A stretch of DNA of 64,000 bases, from the NCBI GenBank assembly GCA_009801085.1, contig VNWV01000006.1:1674001-1738000 (forward strand). Reading direction: 5' to 3'. Positions 1 through 11,457 of the stretch are shown here, one piece after another (the first letter of the stretch is position 1; every line of letters begins with the position of its first letter). The notes beneath the pieces were generated by a model. That model was not told where the DNA came from, searched no databases, and worked only from the letters and a program-made list of their open reading frames with translations. The stretch comes from Lasiodiplodia sp. COLG20. Lineage: Eukaryota; Ascomycota; Dothideomycetes; Botryosphaeriales; Botryosphaeriaceae. Both the position numbers and the translations under genes were made by a program.

Positions 1-782
1 GCAGGACGAGGCACCGGTTCTTTCGCCGTCGGAGGCACGAAGTCCGCCTCCCGCGGCCAATTACCATCAAAGTCCTCCTCCAACGGCGCCCTCGGCACCT
101 CCTCATTGCCGTCCGCGTCCATAACCGCCTCCTCCTTCCACGCCACCTTCTCCAGAGCATCGACAAACCCCTCAGACACGACGTACTTGCCCTGAACCAG
201 CGCCTGCAGCACGCGCGGCGTATTCCTCTTCGGCGCCACAACATGCGTCGTCACGCCGACCACGTACTCGGGCACGACCGCGATATCGAACGGCGCGAGC
301 CGCTCACGCAGCTCCTCGGACGAGACCTCGTTCTTATTGCCCTTCTTCTTCTTTCCGCTGCTGGCCTCGCCGCCAAAGCTCGCCGTCAGCACGACCGGCT
401 GCCATTCCAGCCGCCACGCGACGTTCCAGTTGCCGAGCCTGATCTCGTGTCTCTCGTGCTTGCCTCTGTAGCCCTTCCCGCCGCCGATGACGCGCTCGCA
501 TCCCGTAAATTTCTCGCCGTCGAGCCAGGTGCCGAATTTGCTAGAGTCCTCCAGGACGATTTCGGAGCGGGCGAGCGCGGAGGAGGTGGTGGCGGTGGAC
601 GCGACGGCGGCGGCCTCGCGGACGGTGATGACGAGGTGCTTGCGCGAGACCGACTTGGCGTCGATGTGGAAGTGGAAGTCGGCGTTCTCGCTGCGCGTGC
701 GGCCGAGGAGGTGCGAGGTGCCGGGGCGCAGCCAGTAGCGCTTCTTTTGCGTGAGGTCGCCGTCGTGGGTGAGGAGCCACAT
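1..782 (-). CDS. nbs1: Nibrin/Nbs1-like DNA repair protein, N-terminal part (cut by window edge)
   Basis: The minus-strand frame is open from the ATG at 782 to the window edge (about 260 codons, no stop, no intron needed). The start reads MWLLTHDGDLTQKKRYWLRP, the characteristic opening of Nbs1/nibrin FHA domains. FHA signature residues follow: LLGR, then SVSRKHL around residues 45-55 and a KFGTWLDGEKF turn near residues 85-95. From about residue 150 the sequence has the pattern of the BRCT domain that follows FHA in nibrin (VVPEYVVGVTTHVV, then GKYVVSEGFVDALE). By family knowledge, Nbs1 is the regulatory subunit of the Mre11-Rad50-Nbs1 complex, which senses and resects double-strand breaks in the nucleus and recruits Tel1/ATM. 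The C-terminal Mre11- and Tel1-binding parts lie outside the window. The long plus-strand frame here is a codon-bias shadow. Confidence 0.9.
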   Translation of the reverse strand, partial: MWLLTHDGDLTQKKRYWLRPGTSHLLGRTRSENADFHFHIDAKSVSRKHLVITVREAAAVASTATTSSALARSEIVLEDSSKFGTWLDGEKFTGCERVIGGGKGYRGKHERHEIRLGNWNVAWRLEWQPVVLTASFGGEASSGKKKKGNKNEVSSEELRERLAPFDIAVVPEYVVGVTTHVVAPKRNTPRVLQALVQGKYVVSEGFVDALEKVAWKEEAVMDADGNEEVPRAPLEEDFDGNWPREADFVPPTAKEPVPRP

Positions 783-1194
783 GGCGGAGGGATTGGGTCG
801 TCGGTGGCCGGGGTGACGATGGTCGAGGGATGCTGAAATTATATGTTGTGCATTGGCACGTACGATGGGTGGTGGGATTTTGTGTGAGTTTATCGCGTGG
901 GTTGTCGAGAGTTCTGAGTCGCGTGGGGAGCGACGCGGTTGTGGAAAGGTCGTCAGAGCTCCAGGCAGAAAGACGCGCGCGATAAGGATGCGGTGTCACG
1001 GGATCCGAGATCTGAGCTTAATGATGATTCCTGATTAGGCAGTCAATCTGTCGCAATCAAGTCTTATTTTGGTTCTTCTACTGTCTTTCAGCCTTTTAAT
1101 GCGATCCCGCTGTCTATCTCTTAGCACGCTGGGGTATCAAAGCAAAATCCCCTCTAGCAACACCCTTCATTCCCTTTACGCCGCCCCCGCTTCC
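783..1194. other. Intergenic: nbs1 promoter and 3' flank of the cytochrome b5-like gene
   Basis: About 410 bases between the nbs1 start and the stop of the next minus-strand gene. No coding frame with plausible composition and no RNA gene was seen. It should contain the nbs1 promoter and 5' leader and the 3' end of the neighbour. Confidence 0.5.
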
Positions 1195-2331
1195 TCAATC
1201 CATATCATCCAAACTGCTCGAAGCAGGCTCCTCTGCGCTGTACTCAGGCACTAAAATGCCTACCACACACTCGCTCAGCATGTTATCCCAATTCACCCAC
1301 GGGTGCACCTCATTGAACAGCTTCTCCCCATCCTTTCCTGCCGCCCTCCTTAGCTCTCCCTCGCCACCAGGATGATACGGCAGGTACGGCGTAATATTGT
1401 ACACCTTCCCCTGGTACGCACTCCACGCAGGCGTCACCTCGCCCGTCTGCCTGTTCTTCCGGCCATTGTACTTCTTCAGCTCCGACGGCGTGACGCGACG
1501 CAGCGAGCCGACCCCCGACAGGTTCGCGCTGGACTTAACCAGCGCCGCCCAGTCGAGTGGCGAGTGGCCGGGCGTCAGCGACACCTTGGCGCGCGGGTTG
1601 GGCGTCTTGACCGGCGCCGCCATGGGCAATCCCAGGCTATTCGAAGAAGAGGGACCTCCGCCAGGCGGCCCTCTGTTCGGCAGCGGGCCGGATGGGCCGG
1701 TGCGGAGAGAGCTCGCGGGCATGCGCGGCGGCGGCATTAGCCCGCCTGCGCGCTGCTGTTGTAGTTGTGGTGTGGGCGTCAGGCGCGGAGGTGCGGGTGG
1801 GGGCGGCATGAGCGCAGCGGCGGAGGACGGTTGCTGCTGGGTCGGCAGCGGCTTCAGCTTCGGCGGCGACCTGGGGGCGGAAGGGAGGAGCGCGGGGCCG
1901 GAGGAGGCGCGCTGTGCGGAGTTCATGGCGGGGAAGGAGGGAGGAGGTAGGTTGTCTTCTTCGTCATCTTCGTCGTCGTTGTCGCCATCGTCGGAGGAGG
2001 CGACTGTGAAAGTCGGGACGGCCGGGAAGGTCGTGGCTTTGGGGGTTGTCTGCGCCGACTCGCTGCCCTCGGACGGCGGTCCGTCCAGGTGCGGGATCTG
2101 TATGCTCACGGGAGGCTTCCGCTCTTCTGCGGCTGCTTGCGACGGAGTTTTCTGTGGAATTTCCGAGGTGGTTTGGTTCGGCTTCGGATCATCTGGCTTG
2201 CTGTCGGGTTTGGGAGGTGCGGCGAGCCCCCTTTGGCTCCATTCTCTGAAAAACTGCAGCCATGTCCGTGGCGGGTGGTTGTAGAGCAGGAAGGTGGCGG
2301 AAATAAGAAGTGCGGAGATTCCAAGGAGCAT
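1195..2331 (-). CDS. Membrane-anchored cytochrome b5-like heme-binding domain protein
   Basis: Single-exon frame of 378 residues from the ATG at 2331. I prefer this start because a hydrophobic segment (MLLGISALLISATFLLYNH) begins right there and its -3 base is G. An in-frame ATG at 2406 would add 25 polar residues in a poor context. Order: N-terminal membrane anchor (1-19); a long low-complexity Pro/Ser/Ala-rich linker (about 25-255) with an acidic DDEDDEE patch; and a C-terminal cytochrome b5-like domain (about 280-365) carrying the heme-ligand motif YHPGGEGEL and a second histidine in NEVHPW. The architecture matches fungal proteins of the Irc21/cytochrome b5 reductase-4-like heme group, usually electron-transfer partners at the ER or outer mitochondrial membrane. 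The domain is clear; the substrate is unknown. Confidence 0.85.
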   Translation of the reverse strand: MLLGISALLISATFLLYNHPPRTWLQFFREWSQRGLAAPPKPDSKPDDPKPNQTTSEIPQKTPSQAAAEERKPPVSIQIPHLDGPPSEGSESAQTTPKATTFPAVPTFTVASSDDGDNDDEDDEEDNLPPPSFPAMNSAQRASSGPALLPSAPRSPPKLKPLPTQQQPSSAAALMPPPPAPPRLTPTPQLQQQRAGGLMPPPRMPASSLRTGPSGPLPNRGPPGGGPSSSNSLGLPMAAPVKTPNPRAKVSLTPGHSPLDWAALVKSSANLSGVGSLRRVTPSELKKYNGRKNRQTGEVTPAWSAYQGKVYNITPYLPYHPGGEGELRRAAGKDGEKLFNEVHPWVNWDNMLSECVVGILVPEYSAEEPASSSLDDMD

Positions 2332-2569
2332 GTCGCGGGGTTGAGTGGGGTGTGGATGACTTGTGTTGATCGGAAGCGCATTGTGGGATGGCGGCCATGA
2401 TTTCATGCAGGGACTCTCGTCAGCGCATGACTCGTGCGGCGCACCCGTCGGCCAACGTCGTCATCGAGCTCCGATTCCGCCGTCTGCTGTCTCGGCCATC
2501 AATTGACTTCAAGTTCGTCACGCCTATCTTTCAATCAACGCGTTCCAGTCGAGACCGTATTCGTTCGCC
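2332..2569. promoter_or_regulatory. Shared divergent promoter region
   Basis: The cytochrome b5-like gene (minus) and the small mitochondrial protein gene (plus) start head to head only 238 bases apart, so their promoters must overlap. No defined operator or TATA element was identified; the role is inferred from gene orientation. Confidence 0.5.
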
Positions 2570-3086
2570 ATGTCCTTCCGCACCGCTTCGCGTACCTGTG
2601 CAAGGCAGGCTCGCCTGGTTTTCGCCACGACTCCCCGCCCGCACAACAGCAGAGCTCGCATTTCCACAGCATTGAAAGCGGCACCGTCCACACGGGTGTC
2701 ATCCCGGCCAGCCAGCATTGTCAGCGAGCACGCTCGTTTCTTCAGTAGTAAGCGTATCGCAGACGAGAAGATCGAAGATATCCAAGAGCTGTAAGGCAAA
2801 ATGCTCGAGGAGATTGTGCATTGGACTGACCCTACACAGCTATGCGACCGCCAAGGACGAATTTGAAATCGCAGCCGAAGAGACCGAGGCCAACACTGTG
2901 TATGCTGCCGATGACCGCGCCGCCGCGAGGGAAGCGCTCGATGAGCTCAAGGAGACGTACGAAGCCGTCGTCAATGGAGAGAACAAGGAGGTTGCAGAGG
3001 AGGTCAAGCGGCGGGTAGGGCAGAGAATCAGAGAGCTGGACAATGCTGTGGTGGCCCTTGAAGAGGCTGCGTCGCACGGCGACTAA
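2570..3086 (+). CDS. Small predicted mitochondrial protein, unknown function
   Basis: Two exons: 2570..2790 and 2840..3086. The intron begins GTAAGG and ends ACACAG, and the phase is preserved, giving 155 residues. Residues 1 to about 62 are basic, rich in Arg/Ser/Ala and free of acidic residues, ending in RFFSSKR: a strong mitochondrial presequence. The mature part is acidic and helical (KIEDIQELYATAKDEF, then EEVKRRVGQRIRELDN), suggesting a short coiled coil. I recognise the style of a conserved Pezizomycotina matrix protein but cannot name it. ATPase-inhibitor-like or small assembly factors have a similar size, but no diagnostic motif was seen. It shares a promoter region with the upstream divergent cytochrome b5-like gene. 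Confidence 0.8.
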
Positions 3087-3260
3087 GCATGGGCGGGGAT
3101 AATTTCAGAGCGTAGCATTTCTAGTGAATTGGACCTGGGTCCAAAAAGTGCCTCTACAAGCACCAACACAATTATGATGTACTGAGGCCATATCTTTCAT
3201 CCTTTCGCATGGCTGCCATTGCAGGCGCAGCTCATTACCCCCACCAACGTCTATCACCGT

Positions 3261-3714
3261 TCATAGCTCGTCCTTAGCGCCGTGAATCTTGACGAGCTCC
3301 GTTTCGAAGATCAGCACGCTGTTGGCCGGGATGGGGCCAACACCACGGGAGCCGTAGGCCCACTCGGGCTGGATGGTGAGCTTGCGCTTCTCGCCAGGGC
3401 ACATGTCGAGCAGGCCCTGGTCCCAGCCCTTGATCACCATGCCCTTTCCGACGGTGAAGGAGAGCGGCTGGCCGCGATTGTAGGAGGCGTCGAATTCTGC
3501 ACGGGGAGAGATTGTCAGCTTGGTGCGAAACGAGACTGGGTCGAGGCGTACCGGTGCCATCCTTCTCGAGAGTGCCGCGGTAGTGCACGTCGACCTTGTC
3601 GCCGGCGACGGTCTTGCGCTCGCACTCGACCTTGTGCGTGACTTCGATGTCGAGAGGCTTGTCGAGGGCGAAGGCCAGGGGCAGAATGGCGAGCAGAGCG
3701 GCGAAGAAGCGCAT
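3261..3714 (-). CDS. fpr2: ER FKBP-type peptidyl-prolyl cis-trans isomerase (FKBP2/Fpr2-like)
   Basis: Two exons, complement(3261..3496, 3552..3714), with a 55-nt intron (GTACGC...TGCAG) and preserved phase; 132 residues. Residues 1-17 are a hydrophobic signal peptide ([16 protein letters not shown]). The rest is one FKBP domain: [17 protein letters not shown] near the start, then [37 protein letters not shown] and [10 protein letters not shown]. The aromatic residues that line the FK506/proline pocket (Tyr, Phe, Trp, Tyr) are present. The protein ends KDEL, an ER-retrieval signal. By family it catalyses proline isomerisation during folding in the ER lumen. It converges with the mitochondrial protein gene, whose stop lies 175 bases away. 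Confidence 0.95.
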
Positions 3715-4029
3715 GGTGACGGCAATTCTAGAATTCGGGTTGCGTGGATCGAGGAGAATGTTGTACAGAGAGTCGAAAGTTGTTGGGTGGATGAGAGCTG
3801 GAGCTGGCGGCCACGTTCCTGATCCGCTGTGGGGCTTGCGGGGGCTGATCTCCGCCGCCCTCGCTCCGCTTTCATCTACCTTCGTCATCAATCAATCCCT
3901 CGTTCACCAAATGTCTGTTGGTATAGCATAAGAGTATAAATAATTCAGTACTCATGTATCTCGACCTAGCAGTACGTGCACAAATGTAAAACGATCAACG
4001 ACCAAAACAACCAGAAAACCCACGCGCCA

Positions 4030-6212
4030 TTACACGTTTTGCCCTTCAATTTCGTATGCTGCTCTTCTCTTTTTTTCATTGTCACCCCATCCCCCCAGGT
4101 TTCCCGGTGTCCTTTCTTTGGAATATTTGCACCCGGAGAAGCCTGGCCGCGAACACCATCCGTCCTTGGTTGGCTTTCCCTCTTTGTCCTTGCACTCCGG
4201 CAGTTGATACGTTCCGCCCTTTTGGCAGTCTCCCGATTTGGCGCAGTAATCGTAAACCTTCTGCCGCCTGTAAAGGCCTGACGCCAACAACAGATGCATA
4301 GTTTCGCTATTGGACGAGAAATCATCGGGCTGGCCGTCGCGTTGGAAGCACGAGCATGGATAGTTCATGCCCGATTGTGTATTCAGGCTGCTGAGAGCTC
4401 TGCCATCGGGGCTGTTGCACACCGGTAGGTGGACCACCGAAGTCCCAGTTTGGCCAACTTTGTTCAAGAGTGGAACAATCTCGTTCGTCGCTTGGGTGAG
4501 GAGCTCGTTGTTCCCCGTTGTATGCCACCATCGGACGGATGATGCAACAACCTCATGGACTGTGAGATTCTCCCATCTTTCAGATTCGTCTGCAAAGCTG
4601 GTTAGCCTCCCAGGGTATTCCATGAAGGGTAATTGACTCACGCAGCAACGTGGACCAACCCGGGAGCAAGTGCAGGTGTGGGAATTCTTTCTTTTTTCTT
4701 GCCGGAAAGTCATCGGTACCTGCCACGAAGTAGGTCCATTCATCCGAGTCGTCCAGGCAAACCTTGGCCATGGGAAAAACTCTCTGGTCTGTGTGGCAAG
4801 TCTGTCCACCAGGGGGCTGGGAACGGACAATCCAAGCGTTTACGTCGTCCATATGCCACAGGACATTGATGGAGGTGGCAAGCGTCTGCCTCCTCATGTA
4901 CTTCCTGATATCTTCTGAGAGGTGATGATCCAACGGGAGAAAGAACCCTCCTTCATCAAGAATGTCAATAACGTTTTTGCTGTTGGGGCCATCAGCCCGC
5001 GATTCTATCAAGTTCAACGTTGTTTTCTTGAGGAGACCCTCCGTCATGATGACTGCATCTGTCCATAGTCGATCGAACGTAATCTCTTTCTTTTGGAGAA
5101 AGTCGGGACTGTTCTATCAGCTAAATTCCGGAAGGGATACAACCTTGCTTGACTCGACTTACTCGATAACTGACGCTGATACAGCACCAAAAATTGAGGA
5201 TGCTCCTGCGTATGCTCCGGATGCTATACCTGCCCATATGCCCACGCCGGTGTCAATAGCCTTAACACTCGCGGCCGCAGCACCCGCGGCCGTGGCACCC
5301 GCGGCCGCAAAAGGCGCCGCGACCGCTGATGCTATCAGGATCACGAGCAGTCCTATAGACAGCCACATCTTCGTGCGCTTCGCCCTTTTCGCTTCATCTG
5401 CCTTTCTGCCTTTATCGTAAGTGTCGTACCAGGTAAACAACCTGAAAAGCTCCTCGCTCATCCTGTCAACGTGATTAGCTGCATGTTCAAAAGCCGAATT
5501 GACTTCACGAAAGAAGTTGTGGAAATTGGCCATCGCGTTGGCTGCGTAAACCGCCCTCTTTCGGTGATTCTCCCACTCATTCTCAGGCATCCCCTCTTTG
5601 TTCGGCCGAAAGTGGGAGCATGCGAGGTGCTGGGCCGTTCATCAGCTATCGTCTTTTACGTCATCGACATGAACCTACGGAGCAACCATTAATCATATTG
5701 CAGTCCGTGTGGCTCGGTGCTACGTCAGGAAAGTACTTTTCCAGAACGTGGTTGAAGAATGACTTGGAATTTCCGGGATTCTGGCGGTAGCGCTTCAATT
5801 CCGTACGCATCCACGCGACAGTCGCCTGACGTTCTTGATCCCACACCTCTTTTGACATAGGTTGGATGTTGCATCCTTTGTCAGAATCAGTGCGAAAAGG
5901 GTCCGGGGGCATCCCGGGGCTTTCGGGGAAACTGGCTACTCGAGAGGTAGGGCTAGCCTTGTTGCCGCCGGGGAAAGCTGATTCTTTTGGATTGTATTCG
6001 ATAGCGTTTGGACGCCCAGAAGTAGCTTGGGCCATGTTGCCTGGGCCGACAATCTGCGGGCCAGCGCCAGCGGGAATTGTGACTGTAACCACCGCTGTCT
6101 TGGTTCTACGAAACAATCGATGTGAAGGATCATTGAGTAGTCCTGCCTCTGCCGCGATGAGCAGAGTCCAAAAGACCGCCAGGGCATTGAAATTCGATTG
6201 AGGGACACGCAT
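4030..6212 (-). CDS. Putative secreted/membrane protein of unknown function, four exons
   Basis: Model complement(4030..4589, 4642..5108, 5163..5629, 5679..6212), 675 residues. All introns are 48-54 nt with GTAGGT, GTAAGT and GTGAGT donors and CAG acceptors, and every junction keeps phase. Residues 1-24 look like a signal peptide. A glycine/alanine-rich hydrophobic stretch near residues 255-320 (MWLSIGLLVILIASAVAAPF onward) would cross the membrane. Following it is a domain with INVLWHMDDVNAWIV and CHTDQRVFPMAKVCLDD, then a cysteine-containing tail (CQKGGTYQLPECKDK, WCSRPGFSGCKYSKE). The pattern resembles a large group of uncharacterised Pezizomycotina secreted proteins, but I cannot assign a function. 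Its upstream neighbour is a 3.4-kb gene-poor stretch, consistent with an accessory gene. Confidence 0.75.
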
Positions 6213-9200
6213 GACTCCTGGTCAGAGATTATGCTCCAGGTGGATAGAACGAGTGAAGAGAAGTTCCTGCTATTATAGTCAGCACCGAAGCCTCAGCTAG
6301 CAAAGAACTTGACTTGCCTATTTTGACCAGGTCTTGTCTGTCTCGGAAAGGATGTTGGCTGAACAGAAACCAATCTGGTGGCGGTTCCAAGGACACTTAA
6401 ATACCCGTAACTTTCATAGCTCAATACATCCTCCACATGACGCAGTGTTCTCCTTCGAAGACTTCAAGACTCACATGTGATTCTTCCCCGCTCGAACTAT
6501 AGCCTAAAGAACGACCATCACGATGTATTTCTGGTGTTCCGAAGGATCGCAGGTACCACGAACGCATTGAAGGGCAGGCGCTTGAGCTTGACTCCCTGTA
6601 TAAAGTCAGTATCAATGAGATGATTGGCCTGCTTGCCATTTACCAACCATGATTTCGGCTGCCGATAGACGCAAAGGGTTAGTAGGTCGTAGCTGTTTTT
6701 TAGCGTAACCGCAGCAGCTCTTACTCATTGTCGTCACCCAAAATAACTGTGATAATTGAACATTAGGAAGATCTTATCGGAAGTCTACCGCCGATTTCCA
6801 TTCTGATCAACTTATACATACTTGAATCATGCTTATCTTGCGGTGGGAGGTCGAAAGCCCGAGATAGCACATGTTACTCCCGCGAGCTCCCTACAGAGAT
6901 CAGGATATCGGGCATCGGTCCTACAATTGTTGTCGCAACTCTTCCGACCTCTGTCGTAGGTATAATCGGCTATAGTTCAATTCTGGTACAAAAGGGATAC
7001 AAATGGTTGAGAGGGCCGCATTGGGGAAGATACATATCAAGGACAAGGACAGGGGTCTCTGAGATAGTGCTTGCAGCAGCCGACCTCTGCCGCACTTACG
7101 CTACTCCAGGCACTGCCAACTCTTGCCCACATTCTGTAGTGGGTATAGCGACGCTTTTTTGTATTCGCGCACGAACCTCCTATCTTAGCGAATAGCTTGA
7201 TGGGCGATGGTGTGGATAAATCTGGTATTCGACGTGGAAAGATATAATTGGCATTCCTGGAACCAGAAAAGTGCCACCCATCTTACAGCGACAAATAATA
7301 AGTGAATTGGCAAAGCCACTGGTTAGCTGTCTCTTTCCTCTAAGTTTCGCTAACGCCCATGATTTTTGGTATTTGGATCAGCAAGGAGGTTGGGAAGGAG
7401 TGGTTGGTTGGGCTGTTGATTATGAACTGTACGTGACTCGTAAGCCCTTGCCAGATGATCATCATCCCCTTCTCTTTTCTTGTTACTGAGAGCGAAGCTA
7501 TGCTTGCTCCTGGGAGCGCATCAATGGCATGCTTCTTATTCTGACATGGGCTGATGAGCCAATGCTATGTTCGCTCGAACAATAACCCAATCAGTGAAGA
7601 AGATTCCGTGCCTATTTTGTGCAAAGGGTTGCGAATTCGGCCGTGAGTGATCATCAGAGGAGCTTAAGCTCATAGATGATGTTTTCCGGTATTGATAGAC
7701 TCAAGTTCCAAATGCCGATAGCACTAGTTGGGCGCTGGTCATTAGTTCCATATACCGATGACTTACCGCTGCTTTCGCATCTCATACAATGGTAATGAAC
7801 CAAGCGCCTATGTGTTAGAGCACCACCTCAACCTTTCACTAGGCTTTTCGTTTTTTTCCTTCAGGATACGACATTGAACATATCCCACGACGGCCGATAC
7901 ATTAGGATTAAAAATTGCCTTTCACATCAACGGCTGTCAGCCTGCTGTGTCGGTTATTTTTCCATAATTGCAAGGATCCAAGGAGCCGAGATGCCAGTTC
8001 GCAATGGAATGAAATGGGTACAATGAATAGAACTTTAGATGGCCGGCACCACAGTCAAATGGTACAACAGTGGGTCGGCTCCGCACATGCGGGCACGCGG
8101 GGTACGGACAACAAAGGAAGAAAGGGGGCTAAGCAAAACGGCAAAAAACCAGTTGGGAGTGATGTTCGAAAAAGGAGCGATGATCCGGCCAAAGTCAGCC
8201 AACCAGTATCAAGAGGCAAAGTGTTTATCCAGATGCGAGAATAAAGCGAAACATTACCCGATTTTATGCAGGCGAGGACTATTGGAGTTTGATCACCGTT
8301 TCCGTGAGTTTTTGAGTGGGATCCCGAACCTGCTGGTTCCGGCAGGATGTTTTGCTGGATGACAAAGAAAAGAGCGCAGTACAATGTTTTGAGGGAAGAA
8401 AGGTCCACATGAGACACGGAGCGGGCCGTAGGATATTGATGCCGGGTGGATCAGTGAGGTGGCGATGAGCGGGCTGAACCAAACCCACGGAGCTCGGTGT
8501 AATCTACTGTGTACAAGGAAGGAGGTCCTATAGAGATTGGGTTCTGTTGAGGAAAGTGCCTTTGCAGTGGTATAGCGCCCTTGCCAACAGGGCCCACTTA
8601 ACGCTCAAGCTGCCGGATTCCCGAGGCTCTTATCGACGAGTAACCGAGCCAAGGACCTGCCACAAAAAGGCGCGACGCTGTGGGGCGTTAGAAATGTCCC
8701 AATGCGGCCAGCTCCCTGTTGTCACAGCACCAGCCAGCAAGGCTCCACAGCTCCTCTTTTCCGTAACGTTCAGCGAAGATGATGCACGCCCGGGCGCCGT
8801 TCCGCCGAGCTGGGTGGGAGAGCTGACGAGTGCGGTTTCGGCTTTAACTGGCGAGACACACGAGATGGTTGAGACGACGGAGAAGAGTGGCTGCACTTTT
8901 ATCGCCGGCAGGCACTCTCGGGGCCGAAGTGGGTTCCCCCACATTCGGAATATCTGGGGGATCTTAACGTCTTTCCCGCTGCAACAACGCCTCGACAGCC
9001 CGCCCGGCCAATGAACAGATTCCCCATCGAGATGCCGCGGATGAAGCCGAGCCTCTCACACACTTTACTCGTCGGCTGCGAGAAACGGCACTCGCCTCTC
9101 CGCGCCCGCTGCCCCGACCCCAGTTTCCCCGCTGAGTTCGCCGCGCATCCCTGCACCGTCGCGGCTGCCCATCACTGCCGGAGATGTGACTGCAACGGGG

Positions 9201-9632
9201 AGCGATCCGCCGCAAAGCTTGGTTCACAAACAAGCTGCCGCCCGACAAGCCATTCAGCGAGCTTGTCGTGCTTAGCGCCACCACCATCAGTCGTCATCCG
9301 CGACAAGGAATCGTGCTTGAACTGACCCACTTCGCTGCTGCTGCGCGGAAGACGTCCGCACAGATGGCCTTACGGATAGCATCTGCGGCATGTGCGTGGC
9401 CTCAGTTTCCGGGGTAGGCCGCAGCATTGTGGAGAAGCCGCGCCCCCGTGCTGTATGGTTATCTGTCATTCTTAATTGCGAGCAATCTAGACTCGACTTC
9501 GCTTCTCCTTTCGTGCATACAGTATCAAAGTGTCTCGGACCCACAGTCTTCTGCACCCACTCTGCTTGACAAACACCTCGAGACCATTTCACTTTCACCA
9601 GTCCCCAGAGATCACTTCGATAAATTGCAGCC
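6213..9632. other. Gene-poor stretch of 3.4 kb
   Basis: Only short unsupported frames, many of which would start at non-ATG codons. No transposase, reverse transcriptase or RNA gene was recognised. The left end must hold the promoter of the unknown secreted-protein gene (ending 6212) and the right end that of the MFS transporter (starting 9633). The sequence is locally A/T-richer between about 6300 and 8000 than in the flanking genes. I see no supported feature inside. Confidence 0.4.
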
Positions 9633-11457
9633 ATGTCTGGCCCTCTGGAGGACGAAAAGGCTGCTGAGGAGCGGAAAGAGACCATGAAGGTTCCGACAAC
9701 TTCGGACTCTGGCCAAGAGGAGGCGCTGGCCCACCAATCCACCCTACTCGAGGATGGAGCATCACATCTCACGCAGGAGCACCGCGAGTACCTTCTGAAG
9801 AGACATGGAACATTGACTCTGGATCCTCTGCCGTCTGCAGATCCAGCAGATCCATACAACTGGCCGAGCTGGAAGGTAACTTCATCCCGCGGGAAACACA
9901 AATATGCAGAAGGCTGACACGCCTTTCGGCAGAAAAACGCGAACCTCGTCCTCGTGGCATTCCACGCGATGATGACCACGTTCATCGCAGCAGGCATCAT
10001 TCCAGCCTTCGAAGACATCTCTGTCGACCTCGGCTGCTCGCTCCAACGAGCATCCTATCTGACCTCGATGCAAATCGCCGTCCTCGGCTACGCGCCGCTC
10101 TTCTGGAAGCCCATCTCTTACCGATATGGACGGCGTCCAGTCTGGCTTATTTCAACACTGGGTGCGGGAGTGTGCAATATTGGCTGTGCAGTCAGTCATA
10201 GCTACGCAGCCATGTCTGTGTGTCGATGCCTCGTGTCATTCTTCATCAGCCCTGCCATTGCTATCGGTAGCGGAGTCGTTGTCGAGACATTCTTCAAGAA
10301 AGACCGAGGAAGGCACATGGGAATCTGGACGTAAGTAGCTCCGCGCTGGCTTCTGCACCCCTATTCTAACCACACTACAGGCTGATGGTGACTCTTGGCC
10401 CGCCTACCGGACCCTTTATCATGGGGTTCGTCGCGTACCACGTCGGATACCGCTGGATCTTCTGGATCTACGCCATCGTGAGTGTGCTCGCACAAATCAT
10501 ACCGAGAGGCACGAACTGACATCCCCCCCTCCAGATCAACGCAGCCCAGTTCATCGGCTACTTCTTCCTCGGCCCCGAGACGCGCTACATCCGCCAGGGC
10601 GTCCAACACACGGGCAGCGCCTTCAAACAAGAGTACCTCACCTTCGGCCGCCTCGACCCGACACCTCTCCACTTCTACGAGTTCCTCCAGCCCGCCTCGC
10701 TCGCCCGCTACAAGTCGATCCTCATCCCGACCGTCTCGTACACGATCGTCTTCGGCTTCGCCAGCGTCTTCATGACGGTCGAGATCCCGCAGATCTTCCT
10801 GCCCAAGTTCGAGTTCAACCCGCAGCAGATCGGCCTGCAGTTCCTCGGCATCATCATCGGGTCCGTCCTGGGCGAGCAGATGGCCGGCCCGCTCAGCGAC
10901 GTGTGGATGGACCGCGCTGCCAGGCGCAACGGCTCGATCCGCCCGCCGCCGGAGTTCCGCCTCTGGCTGTCGTGGCTCGGCTTCTTGCTGACTATCGTCG
11001 GTCTCATCGTCTTCGGCGTGCGCACTCAGCAGGCTGTTCCTATGCACTGGAACGTCACGCCCATCATCGGCTTGGCCATCGCCTCTGTCGGTAACCAGAT
11101 CGTGACGACTGTTTTGGTCACGTATGCGGTTGACTGCCATCCTGAGTCGTCTTCTAGCATTGGTGTTTTTGTGAACTTGATCAGGAGCACGGTAAGCTAC
11201 CATTGCATGCACCACCTCTCAAGAGAACACTGCTGATATGTTAATGTTAATAGTGGGGATTCATCGGCCCCTTCTGGTTCCCGCAAATGATCGAGAGCAT
11301 CGGCATGAGTGGAAGTGGAGGCCTCATGGCTGGCATCGTTTTCGTGGCAAGCTGGTTGCCTATTATTCTCCTGCAGATCCGGGGCGGCGTGTGGCGCAAG
11401 CGGAGAGCATTGAAGGAGGAGAGTAGGCCAGGCGCAGCACCAGGGCGTGGTGATTGA
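9633..11457 (+). CDS. MFS transporter, DHA1-like (drug/proton antiporter type)
   Basis: Five exons: 9633..9875, 9933..10330, 10381..10477, 10535..11191, 11254..11457. All junctions are GT...AG and in phase, giving 532 residues. The first about 80 residues are cytosolic and polar, ending in the PADPYNWPSWK motif typical just before helix 1 of fungal DHA1 carriers. Helix 2-3 carries motif A (SYRYGRRPVWLIS). Later helices include GPPTGPFIMGFVAYHVGYRW (motif C-like region) and the conserved LGPETRY after helix 6. There are about twelve hydrophobic segments. Such proteins export drugs, toxins or small metabolites at the plasma membrane; the substrate cannot be read from sequence. No metabolic cluster surrounds it. 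A purine-rich A-tract lies about 30 bases after the stop. Confidence 0.9.

Noticed and set aside
243..836. 197-codon plus-strand open frame
   Set aside because: Antisense to nbs1; Gly/Arg/Ala-rich without features.
8547..9014. 155-codon frame in the 3.4-kb gene-poor stretch
   Set aside because: Would start at TTG, overlaps an equally long frame on the other strand, and shows no recognisable motif or splice context.
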